A stretch of DNA of 64,000 nt from CAWAVN01 sp963825075. Lineage in GTDB: Bacteria > Planctomycetota > Planctomycetia > Planctomycetales > Planctomycetaceae. Location of the stretch: the NCBI GenBank assembly GCA_963825075.1, contig CAWGRX010000028.1, positions 31,943 to 95,942 of the forward strand, written 5' to 3'. The first letter of the stretch is position 1; each line of letters begins with the position of its first letter. The notes beneath the pieces were generated by a model. It saw nothing but the letters and a program-made list of their open reading frames with translations. It made no database searches and had not been told where the DNA came from. This document shows, one piece after another, positions 54,349 to 61,993 of the stretch. The position numbers and the translations under genes are program-made.

Positions 54349-55077
54349 TCAATCCGTCACCGTCTCCCGGATGAGTTTTGCTAAGCCTTCCAAAGCGGTC
54401 ATGGGAATTTGGTGTTGGCCGGGGAAGGGGCGGAAATCGACGGCGAAGCCGGCTTCCTCGAAGAGGTCTTTCAGCCACAGGGCACACTCGAAGGGCAGGA
54501 TCGGATCGTAATGGCCGTGGGTTTGCAATACGCGGAGCGGACCCCGGCGGGAGGCGAGGTCTTTCCAGCGGTCTTCGCAAAGCAGCGTGCCGGACAGCAC
54601 CGCGAGCGCTGCGGGCGGTTGCTCCAGGCGAAGCGCGACATCCGTGGAGACCATCGAGCCTTGCGAAAATCCGCCCAAGATCAGCCGGGACGCATCGAGC
54701 CGGGTTTGACTTAATGCTTTTTCGACCAACGACAGCAGGGCATCGCTGGCTTCGGGCAGGCCGGCCGGAAGTTCTCGGCGGAAGGCGTCGATCTCGCCGC
54801 GCTCGATGGCGGCAATTCGGCTTTCCAGGTCGATCATCCACCACGCCCGCCCGCCGTAAAGTCCCAGCGAATCCAAATTCAACGGGGCCGCGGGGAAGAT
54901 GAACTGCGTATCGGGACCAAGAGACGGTTCCAAGCGCAAGAGTTCCCCGGCGAGCGGAACCAGGTCGGTCCCCGGTGCTCCGAAGCCGTGGGATAAAATG
55001 ACAAGCCGCTCCGGGGCGGCCCCGTGCGGCGGATCAAAAATCACAGAGTGCAATTCGCCTAGTGTGGTGGTTCGCAT
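54349..55077 (-). CDS. Alpha/beta-hydrolase carboxylesterase/lysophospholipase family
   Basis: A 242-aa serine esterase. LVILSHGFGAPGTDLVPLAGEL forms the oxyanion region, LILGGFSQGSMVSTDVAL is the G-x-S-x-G nucleophile elbow, and THGHYDPILPFECALWL with FPGQHQIP carry the acid and His. This matches phospholipase/carboxylesterase (Est/YpfH-type) enzymes of about 220-240 aa. No signal peptide, so it is cytosolic. It probably hydrolyses short-chain esters. ATG 55077 is the first start; a divergent secreted-protein gene lies upstream. Confidence 0.88.
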   Translation of the reverse strand: MRTTTLGELHSVIFDPPHGAAPERLVILSHGFGAPGTDLVPLAGELLRLEPSLGPDTQFIFPAAPLNLDSLGLYGGRAWWMIDLESRIAAIERGEIDAFRRELPAGLPEASDALLSLVEKALSQTRLDASRLILGGFSQGSMVSTDVALRLEQPPAALAVLSGTLLCEDRWKDLASRRGPLRVLQTHGHYDPILPFECALWLKDLFEEAGFAVDFRPFPGQHQIPMTALEGLAKLIRETVTD

Positions 55078-55293
55078 CGTTTTCTGCTTCGGGATTGTCG
55101 GTTCAGAGAGTTTGAGAATGGCTCAACGAGACTGAGTGAGTACCCGTGTCGATTTTCGTGTTTCGCAAAAAATCTCCACGGAGATTGTCGGCATTTCAGA
55201 TCGCTTTGCCATTTGACAGAGACAAGACTTGGCCTTCTCCACGTCGGCGGGTTTCCACTATGGGAATCTTTCTCCATTCAGCAGGAACACATC

Positions 55294-55965
55294 ATGAAGC
55301 TGATCGCCCCGGCCCTTTTGGTTCTGACTTCGGGACTATTCACGAATGCCGCCACCGCGGCCGATCCTCATCTGGATGATTTGGCCTACCGCTTGAGACA
55401 AGAGGCCGCTTTGGCCTGCCGGGAGGTTCGCTACGGCTTTCAGCGTTCGCCCGCGTTTCCTCACCTTTACAAAGATTTTTATGACCTGTATAGCCTGGCC
55501 GAGCACGTGCACGCGGTGGCCCACAACAGCGGCGACCTCCGGCATTTGAAAGACGATGCCGACGAAATCGACGCCTCGTTCCATCACGCGCAGGAAATGA
55601 TGGCCCAATTCGGCACCGTTCGCGCGGTGCGTCACGGCTGCGTTTGCCAGACGCCTCCGACCTACGGGAACGTCAGCGGCTATCATCTCCGCCGACTGCA
55701 ATCGCTGATGGGGCAGATGGAAAACACGATCCATCATTTGCAGGAAGATCTCGATGCGGCAGTCGGTCCCGCGAGCGTAACGCCGCCCTTGCCGCCCGGC
55801 CAGGTTTCTCCCAGCGTCCCCACCTTGCCGCCGGCGTACAACACGCCGACCAAGCCGGGCACTCCGAGTTTACCGCCGCTGCCCGGCCAATTTCCCAGTC
55901 AAAGCGGTTTCAACTACCGCGTCCGCCCCGGCAAAGTCGCGTTCTCGATCCGCATTGGAGGTTAA
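55294..55965 (+). CDS. Secreted protein with Pro-rich C-terminus, function unknown
   Basis: ATG 55294 begins a clear signal peptide (MKLIAPALLVLTSGLFTNAA, cleavage after ATAA) and yields 223 aa. The mature part starts with a helical domain (DDLAYRLRQEAALACREVRY, HLYKDFYDLYSLAEHVHAVA, DEIDASFHHAQEMMAQFG) that resembles helical-bundle domains in exported planctomycete proteins. It ends in a Pro-rich stretch (PPLPPGQVSPSVPTLPP) and a short basic tail. A longer frame from 55213 is less likely because it would place the signal sequence internally. Function unknown. Confidence 0.72.
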   Translation: MKLIAPALLVLTSGLFTNAATAADPHLDDLAYRLRQEAALACREVRYGFQRSPAFPHLYKDFYDLYSLAEHVHAVAHNSGDLRHLKDDADEIDASFHHAQEMMAQFGTVRAVRHGCVCQTPPTYGNVSGYHLRRLQSLMGQMENTIHHLQEDLDAAVGPASVTPPLPPGQVSPSVPTLPPAYNTPTKPGTPSLPPLPGQFPSQSGFNYRVRPGKVAFSIRIGG

Positions 55966-56236
55966 TAATAACGAAAACCCTTCGCCGGCGATGCCAAGTC
56001 GTCTCCCCATCCCCGCGCTCTTCGGTTCCCACGGCCGAGGAGCGTTTTCGGTTTTGCCCTCCCCAAAAAATCTCTCGCGAAAGGGTCCAAATGGTGGAAA
56101 TTGGTGAATGACGGCGGAACCCGGTTATGGTACAAAGGGGACGATTAACGAGGATTGGTTCGGGACCCGTTCGGATTTTCCCGCCTGTCCTCGCGGGTTC
56201 TCCCGGCAAATCTGCCTATTTCCTCTTCCAGACGGG

Positions 56237-56623
56237 ATGTATATGATCGAATTGTCGGAAACCGAATTCCATAAGGTGTTTCTTGTGGAATCCAAGGGCG
56301 ATACGCTGATTATTTCCCCGACGGGCGAAGCCTTCGAGTTTCGCCATTCGCTGGTCGTCAGCGAGATGCACACCTTGCTCGAATTATTGGACGAACCGGA
56401 AGTCCGCAATTTGGTGATCGATTTGAGCCGGGAGGAATACTACGGCTCGGTCATCATCGGGGCGCTGAATACGATGGTGAACCGCATCCTCGAACGGGGA
56501 GGAAAAGTCGCGACCTCGGGTGCGTCCGAGGAGATGCAAAACGTCGTAAAAATTATGAACCTGACGGAGCGCTGGCCGAACTATCCTTCCCGCAGAAAAG
56601 CGCTCAAGTCCATGAAGTCGTAA
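56237..56623 (+). CDS. STAS-domain protein (anti-sigma factor antagonist-like)
   Basis: A 128-aa STAS-fold protein. DTLIISPTGEAFEFRHSLVVSE, VRNLVIDLSREEYYGSVIIGAL and GGKVATSGASEEMQNVVKIM follow the SpoIIAA order: a strand, the D-x-S loop region and the amphipathic helix. In SpoIIAA the phosphorylated Ser sits in D-S-S-G; here the equivalent stretch is SREEYYGSV, with a Ser after the Gly, so phosphoregulation is uncertain. It probably takes part in a partner-switching circuit. ATG 56237 or 56243 could be the start. FxsA follows immediately at 56624. Confidence 0.8.
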   Translation: MYMIELSETEFHKVFLVESKGDTLIISPTGEAFEFRHSLVVSEMHTLLELLDEPEVRNLVIDLSREEYYGSVIIGALNTMVNRILERGGKVATSGASEEMQNVVKIMNLTERWPNYPSRRKALKSMKS

Positions 56624-57226
56624 ATGGCGGACAGCGGAGAACCGAGGACGGTGACCCGGAGTTTTGGATTGGCGATCCGCTCTCCACTGTCCGCTGGAAA
56701 CGAGATTGCTGAGACTGTGATATTGCTCGGATTGTTACTGCTGTTGACGTTGGTGCCTTTGATGGAGCTGGCCTTGTTGATCCGGCTCTATCAGGCAACG
56801 GATTTGGGAACGACCCTCGCCGTCGTGATCCTCACGGGGATTGTGGGGGCGGCTCTCGCTCGCAGGCAGGGTTTGGAAACCTGGTATCGCATAGAGCGTC
56901 GGCTCTCCGAACGTCAGCCGCCTACGGCGGAACTCATGGACGGCTTGATGATTTTCATTGCGGGAGCGCTCTTAATCACGCCGGGAATGATGACCGATGC
57001 AGTGGGCTTTTTGCTGCTGATCCCGCCGGTCCGCAAATTGCTGCGGGGCTGGCTGGCCCGGCGGTTGATGCCTTCCGGGATGCAGTTTTATTCCTTCCAT
57101 TCCTCGCCGTTTTCTGAAAGGCCAGGGAACGAAAACGAAATCGAAGCCGAGTACACCGTGGAGCACGAAGTCGAATCGTCGAAATCCGAATCGTCGCCCC
57201 ACAATTTCGGCAAATTATCCGATTGA
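56624..57226 (+). CDS. fxsA: FxsA family membrane protein
   Basis: A 200-aa protein whose core (residues about 30-140) is FxsA: ILLGLLLLLTLVPLMELALL, TTLAVVILTGIVGAALARRQG, LMDGLMIFIAGALLITPGMMTDAVG and LLLIPPVRKLLRGWLARR. FxsA in E. coli overcomes F-plasmid-mediated exclusion of phage T7; its normal function is unknown. The N-terminal 25 residues and the acidic C-terminal tail (EIEAEYTVEHEVESSKSESS) are extra compared with E. coli, so a later start is possible. The ATG follows the STAS stop directly, suggesting co-expression. Confidence 0.8.
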   Translation: MADSGEPRTVTRSFGLAIRSPLSAGNEIAETVILLGLLLLLTLVPLMELALLIRLYQATDLGTTLAVVILTGIVGAALARRQGLETWYRIERRLSERQPPTAELMDGLMIFIAGALLITPGMMTDAVGFLLLIPPVRKLLRGWLARRLMPSGMQFYSFHSSPFSERPGNENEIEAEYTVEHEVESSKSESSPHNFGKLSD

Positions 57227-57382
57227 AGACCGTGTGTTGTCAGAAACTTGATAAGACTTGGATGGCACGACCCTGAGCCGAGCGAAGGGCAAAGGCCACG
57301 CCACCCAAACCGGACGCGGATCGAATCCCGAAATCCGCGAAGTGATGTTATGCTCGAAATGGTTTGCTTACAACTGGAAAAA

Positions 57383-57460
57383 GGACCGAAGGTCCGGCCC
57401 TATGTCAGCCCAGGGCGATGCCGGCGATGCCCTGGGCTACGATGAAGTAGGCCTTCGGCC
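57383..57460. repeat. Composite palindromic intergenic element
   Basis: Three nested palindromes: GGACCGAAGGTCC (57383-57395), AGCCCAGGGC/GCCCTGGGCT (57407-57416 with 57429-57438) and GGCCTTCGGCC (57450-57460). The middle loop contains a tandem GCGATGCCG unit. The last is followed by AAAAAA, so it could end transcription of the fxsA gene on the plus strand. Confidence 0.6.
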
Positions 57461-57484
57461 AAAAAATGAACTCACTCCGTGCTG

Positions 57485-58324
57485 TCAAAGCCACAAATGC
57501 ACGCGGTCTTTAAGCTGCGGGGGGAGTCGGCGTTCGACGGCTTTGCGGATTTGCCGCTCGTGGTAGCGGGTGCTGAAGTGAGCCAGGATAATCAGGTTGT
57601 TCCGGAACCGGTCCGCGCGTTCGATCAAGTCGTCCAAATGCGTATGGCCGAACTTGTGGATCTTTTCCTTGCGGTGCTCCGGGCGGAAAAACGTGAGTTC
57701 CGTAATCAGGACGTCCGCTTCCATCACCGGCGGGTAATTGTCGAACCCCCCCGGCGCGGTGTCCCCGGTGTAGCACACCAAAGGCACGCGGACTTCTTCG
57801 CTGACTTCGTTCCCCGCCAGGCGGATGTCGCGGATTTCGTCCTGCGGCAGGCCCTGATACTCAGCCTTGAGCTTCTTGCGGCGGTCCCAGACCAGATAGC
57901 CCACGGAAGGCACGGTGTGCACCGTCTCAAACACCGTCACGACATGCTCGCGGGACAGCGGGATTTCCTGGCCCGGCTCCACGCCGACGAGTTCGCAATG
58001 CATCCGCCCCCGGTCCAATCGCTGCCAACTGCGGAGCATCTTTTGGACGGGTTCCACGACCGGAGCCGGGACATAGATGGTGGGCGGGTCCATTTTCATC
58101 ATTCGCCGCCGAGCCACATAGACCGGCAGAGCCGCCATGTGGTCGAGGTGCGAATGCGTGATGAAGAACGTCTGCGTGCCCATGAACGACCACGGGCTGC
58201 CGCCGAGATCGAAGCCCACCTTCAGTTCGGGAATCCGCCAATAGCTCTGCACCGCGGCGCGGGAGTAGCCCTCGATCGTGAGGGCTTTGTATTGGAGGGA
58301 AAGAAGAGGCAGATTGTCGAGCAT
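57485..58324 (-). CDS. Metallo-beta-lactamase fold hydrolase (RNase Z-like)
   Basis: A 279-aa protein with the MBL metal motif FITHSHLDHMAALPVYVARR, a second-site Asp in VCYTGDTAPGGF, and TELTFF and KFGHTHLDDLIE for the later His. The overall arrangement resembles tRNase Z/ElaC-like enzymes and planctomycete relatives that lack the extended exosite. I choose ATG 58324, which begins LDNLPLLSLQYKALTIEGYS, over the ATG at 58381, whose extra 19 residues have no family counterpart. The most likely activity is phosphodiester or ester hydrolysis. Substrate uncertain. Confidence 0.75.
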   Translation of the reverse strand: MLDNLPLLSLQYKALTIEGYSRAAVQSYWRIPELKVGFDLGGSPWSFMGTQTFFITHSHLDHMAALPVYVARRRMMKMDPPTIYVPAPVVEPVQKMLRSWQRLDRGRMHCELVGVEPGQEIPLSREHVVTVFETVHTVPSVGYLVWDRRKKLKAEYQGLPQDEIRDIRLAGNEVSEEVRVPLVCYTGDTAPGGFDNYPPVMEADVLITELTFFRPEHRKEKIHKFGHTHLDDLIERADRFRNNLIILAHFSTRYHERQIRKAVERRLPPQLKDRVHLWL

Positions 58325-58394
58325 GAGATTCCCAAAAACCGAGGGCCGGCAACGGTAATGATCGTGCAGCCCGAAGCACAAGCGAGGGCTGCAC

Positions 58395-58690
58395 GTCAGC
58401 TTCTGTTTTATCTGTTTGTAATTTGGCGGGTTTGGGACGATGAGTAAAGGGACAACCCAGGCGGTTTTGCAGGTGGTTTTTCAGGCGGTTGTCATCGCTG
58501 AGGGTGGCCCGGATTTGCAGGATCGCCTCGGCTCCTTCGGGATTGTTCCCGAACATTTCCGCGCCTTTCACGCGCCAATTGTGATTTTTTTGACCAGCGA
58601 TCGAGGATCGGCGTAGAGTCCGAAAAGTGCTGTCTCCAGATCGACCAGTTCCAAGGGAGGCCGTCGTCGAGTAATGCGGAATGCCGACGG
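58395..58690 (-). pseudogene. Possible transposase C-terminal relic
   Basis: In the 540-base gap between the MBL and Lon genes, minus-strand translation yields NWRVKGAEMF, GAEAILQIRATLSDDNRL and HLQNRLGCPFTHRP. This resembles the C-terminal end of ISKra4-type transposases (an S-L-V-x-x-x-N-x-R-V-K-G core followed by F-W..P-x-G-A-E-A-I-L-Q-x-R-A). A DPRSLVKKI segment lies one frame away just upstream, consistent with decay. No full transposase or terminal repeats remain. The family assignment is from memory and uncertain. The rest of the gap shows nothing. Confidence 0.4.
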
Positions 58691-58864
58691 TTGCCCCCAG
58701 GAGATCACAGGCCTGGCGAAATACCGAGCCGCGAAATGAGATTGAGAAAATCCCCTGAACGCCGAAAACGCGCTGACAAAAACGAGCCAAACACCTTAAG
58801 GCACCCGAGAAATGGGGGGCAATGCCAAGATTGTCATCCATCTTCAGGCCGTGGAAATCGGCGT

Positions 58865-61213
58865 TCAATGCACAAGTTCCTGGTGGATTGGCAATTCGGG
58901 AATCGCGACCTTCAGCACGTCTTCGATCCGCTCCGCGAACACAAATTCCAGTTCCTGGCGGACGTGTTCGGGGATGTCATCGAGGTCCTGCTCGTTTCGT
59001 TTGGGCAAGATCAGACGTTTGATCCGCGCCCGGTGCGCGGCGAGGACTTTTTCCTTAATCCCGCCCACCGGCAGCACGAGGCCGCTTAAAGTGATTTCGC
59101 CCGTCATCGCCGTATCGCTCCTCACAGGCCGACCGGTAAACAGCGAGGCCAAGGCGGTGGCAATCGTGACGCCCGCCGAGGGGCCGTCTTTGGGCGTCGC
59201 CCCCGCGGGAACGTGAATGTGCACCCCGCGTTCGAGCGTTTCCTGCTTGATGTCCAGGCGGTCCGCCCAGGATTGGATGATGCTCCGCGCGGCCTCGGCG
59301 GACTCTTTCATCACGTCGCCCAGTTTGCCCGTCAGCTTCAGACCCGCGCCTTTGGTCAAAAGCACCGCTTCCACATAGAGCACTTCGCCGCCGGCGGGTG
59401 TATATGCCAATCCTGCCGCCACGCCGGGCGGCAAATCCCTGCGGGCGTCTTCCTGAAAGAACTTCTCCCCGCCCAACAGGTCCTTGAGGTTTTCCGGTTC
59501 GACCGTCACCGGCGCGGTCTGGCCCGTGGCGAATTGCGTGGCCACCTTGCGGCACAAGCGGCCGATGGTCCGTTCCAGTTCGCGGACGCCCGCTTCGCGG
59601 GTGTAGCGGCGAATCACCTGCGCGAGAGCCGGTTCGGCAATCGTCATTTGATCGTCCGCCAGCCCGGTTTGTTCGAGTTGGCGGGGAATCAAATACCGCT
59701 GGGCGATGTTCATTTTCTCTTCGTCCGTGTAGCCGGAAAGCGCCAGGATCTCCATGCGGTCCAACAGCGGGGCGGGGATCGTGTCGAGCGTATTGGCCGT
59801 GGTCACGAAGAACACAGCGGACAGGTCGAACGGCAAATTCAAATAGTTGTCCCGAAACTCGCTGTTCTGGGCCGGGTCGAGAATTTCCAACAGAGCCGAC
59901 GTCGGATCGCCCCGATAGTCCCGCCCGACTTTGTCGATCTCATCGAGCATGATCATCGGGTTCTTCACGCCCGCCCGCCGGACGGCTTGCAGAATCCGGC
60001 CGGGCATGGCTCCGATATATGTCCGGCGGTGGCCGCGCAGCTCGGCTTCATCGTGCAATCCGCCTAAGCTCATCCGCTCGAACTTCCGGCCCAGCGACCG
60101 GGCGATCGAATGCCCCAGCGAGGTTTTCCCCACGCCCGGCGGGCCGACGAAACACAGAATCGGCGACTTGGCGTGCGGATTAAGCTTGAGCACCGCCAGG
60201 TGCTCGATGATCCGGTCTTTAATGTCCGCGAGATCGTAATGGTCTTCGTCCAAAATCTCCCTGGCTCGCGTGAGATCCAGGTTGTCCTCAGTGGTTTTCG
60301 ACCACGGGAGTTCCAGAATCAGCTCCACGTAATTCTGCGTGAGTTGATGCTCCGGGGAAGCCGCGGGAATCCGTTCCAGGCGGGAAATCTCGCGGCGGGC
60401 CTCATCGCGGACAGCATCGGGCAATTCCATTTTGTCGAGCTGCTCGCGGAGCGCCGCCGCCCCCGTTTCGCCGCCGCCTTCGCCGAGTTCCTCCTGGATC
60501 GCCCTGAGCTGCTGCCGGAGCAAATACTCCCGCTGCTCCCGCGTCATTTCGGTCTGGGCTTGCGAGGCAATTTTTTGTCTGAGTTCGAGGACTTGGATTT
60601 CGTGCGTGATGTAATCCACCGTCAGCCTGAGGGCTTCGACCCGCGTATTCGCCGCGAGCAGCGCTTGCTCTTTCTGCACGTCGATCGGCAACAGCGACCC
60701 CAGCAAATACACCTGCTTGAGCGGATCGGTAACTTGGGAGAAAACTTCACTGAGGCCCGCTTGGGCGCGGGGTTCGATCATACCGAGGATCTTGTTCGCC
60801 TGCTCCGTAATCGTCCGATGCAGCGCTTCGACCTCGGTTCCTTGATCCTCCGGCACCGGCAAGGGTTCGACATGAACGGTCAAAAACGGCTGATCGGTTT
60901 TGGGTTCCGCCGGCACCAATTTGACCCGTTCCTGCCCCTGAACGATCAGCTGCACTCCGGCCGGGCTTTGGTCGAGTTTTTTAATGACAGCCAAAGTGCC
61001 CACGGGGAACAAATCGTCCAGCGTCGGTTCCTCGACGTTCATATCTTTCTGGCTGGCGACGACCAGCGTTTTGTCCTCGCTGTTGGACGCCTCTTCCACC
61101 GCCGCGATGGAAATGGCCCGCCCCGCGACGAGGGGCATCATCATTTCGGGAAACAGCACGCTGTTTTTTAGGGGCAACACGGGATAACGGGAAGCAGGCG
61201 TTGACTCGTTCAT
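58865..61213 (-). CDS. lon: ATP-dependent endopeptidase Lon
   Basis: A 782-aa cytosolic quality-control protease. The Lon N-terminal domain (YPVLPLKNSVLFPEMMMPLV) is followed by a coiled coil, an AAA+ domain with Walker A GPPGVGKTSLG and Walker B MIMLDEIDKVG, and a C-terminal serine protease domain. The dyad is Ser679 in TPKDGPSAGVT and Lys720 in VGGIKEKVL. Length and layout match E. coli Lon. It degrades misfolded and regulatory proteins in hexameric rings. An Hsp20-like gene lies 51 bases upstream on the same strand, a sensible stress-response pairing. Confidence 0.97.
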   Translation of the reverse strand: MNESTPASRYPVLPLKNSVLFPEMMMPLVAGRAISIAAVEEASNSEDKTLVVASQKDMNVEEPTLDDLFPVGTLAVIKKLDQSPAGVQLIVQGQERVKLVPAEPKTDQPFLTVHVEPLPVPEDQGTEVEALHRTITEQANKILGMIEPRAQAGLSEVFSQVTDPLKQVYLLGSLLPIDVQKEQALLAANTRVEALRLTVDYITHEIQVLELRQKIASQAQTEMTREQREYLLRQQLRAIQEELGEGGGETGAAALREQLDKMELPDAVRDEARREISRLERIPAASPEHQLTQNYVELILELPWSKTTEDNLDLTRAREILDEDHYDLADIKDRIIEHLAVLKLNPHAKSPILCFVGPPGVGKTSLGHSIARSLGRKFERMSLGGLHDEAELRGHRRTYIGAMPGRILQAVRRAGVKNPMIMLDEIDKVGRDYRGDPTSALLEILDPAQNSEFRDNYLNLPFDLSAVFFVTTANTLDTIPAPLLDRMEILALSGYTDEEKMNIAQRYLIPRQLEQTGLADDQMTIAEPALAQVIRRYTREAGVRELERTIGRLCRKVATQFATGQTAPVTVEPENLKDLLGGEKFFQEDARRDLPPGVAAGLAYTPAGGEVLYVEAVLLTKGAGLKLTGKLGDVMKESAEAARSIIQSWADRLDIKQETLERGVHIHVPAGATPKDGPSAGVTIATALASLFTGRPVRSDTAMTGEITLSGLVLPVGGIKEKVLAAHRARIKRLILPKRNEQDLDDIPEHVRQELEFVFAERIEDVLKVAIPELPIHQELVH

Positions 61214-61264
61214 CAGGCTCTCGATTCCACAAAAGATAACACATAGCCCGCAGCCGGACGGGGA

Positions 61265-61615
61265 TTATTCGGGGCAGTTGAGAATTTGCACGAGGAGCAT
61301 CCCGTCGCGGTAGTCGATGTCCAGCGTGGCCTGCATCAGATCGCAGGGCAATTCGATCCGGCGGGCGAATCGGTTGTAGGCGATCTCCAGCGAATAGGCG
61401 CGTTGGCCTTCGATAATCGTGACATCCCGCCGCACGCCGGCGATCGTCAGCCGGGATTCTTCCACGGAGACTTGAATGTCGTCGCGGTGCACGCCCGCTA
61501 ATTCGCACTTAATCAGCCAACCTCGCTGATGGCGGTACACGTCCACCGCCGGTTGCCAGTCCGGTTCCGCGTGCGAACAAGACGCGGAAAGCAAAAAGAT
61601 CTGCCGTTCAGCCAT
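61265..61615 (-). CDS. Small heat-shock protein Hsp20 family
   Basis: A 116-aa alpha-crystallin domain protein: PAVDVYRHQRGWLIKCELAG, VHRDDIQVSVEESRLTIAG and YNRFARRIELPCDLM with YRDGMLLVQI form the Ig-like beta sandwich. The L-x-I-x-G, F-x-R-x-I-x-L-P and D-G-x-L-x-I positions are conserved. It lacks the usual C-terminal I-x-I/V extension (only LNCPE follows), so oligomer packing may differ. ATG 61615 is set by AGGAG 6 bases upstream. It is a holdase for unfolding proteins, probably co-transcribed with lon. Confidence 0.88.
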   Translation of the reverse strand: MAERQIFLLSASCSHAEPDWQPAVDVYRHQRGWLIKCELAGVHRDDIQVSVEESRLTIAGVRRDVTIIEGQRAYSLEIAYNRFARRIELPCDLMQATLDIDYRDGMLLVQILNCPE

Positions 61616-61993
61616 GCTCGGCTCCTGACGCAAATTGTGTTCCAGGCCGTCTTTCCTTATTAAGCCTGAAGAATTCGTCGTCAAAAAGCAATCATTCCCA
61701 GCGGGAAACCCGATGAGCAACCGGCGATCCGGCGGAACCGGTCGGCAAGGGAAGTTGTGTGATCAACGAACAGACTGTTGGATCGGCAGGCACTGAGGCG
61801 GTACGGCATAGGCCTGCCACTTGTTACAAGAGATCGCAAATCAGCGGAAGACCGGGATTTCCCTCCCTGTCCGATGTTTCGCGAGTTTGTCGTTTTTCCC
61901 GTTCCGGGAATTTGCTTCCTGGCGTGGCCAAATCGGGAGAAATCGAACACAATGGCGGGCGACTCCCTTTTCCTTATCAACAGAGGTCCGGCC
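61616..61993. other. Intergenic region between divergent genes, no gene seen
   Basis: About 380 bases separate the Hsp20 gene from the FG-GAP protein gene. A frame open from 61778 reaches the latter, but codons before ATG 61994 lack coding character and the ATG is preceded by AGAGG and starts a signal peptide. Stress promoters for hsp20-lon are expected here but cannot be placed. Confidence 0.45.

Noticed and set aside
57927..58868. Minus-strand open frame of 313 codons overlapping the MBL gene
   Set aside because: Its second half is a shadow of the MBL gene in another frame. Only the short transposase-like part (58395-58690) has any family resemblance.
60110..61171. Plus-strand open frame of 353 codons over lon
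   Set aside because: Antisense shadow of the canonical lon gene with no ribosome site or motif.
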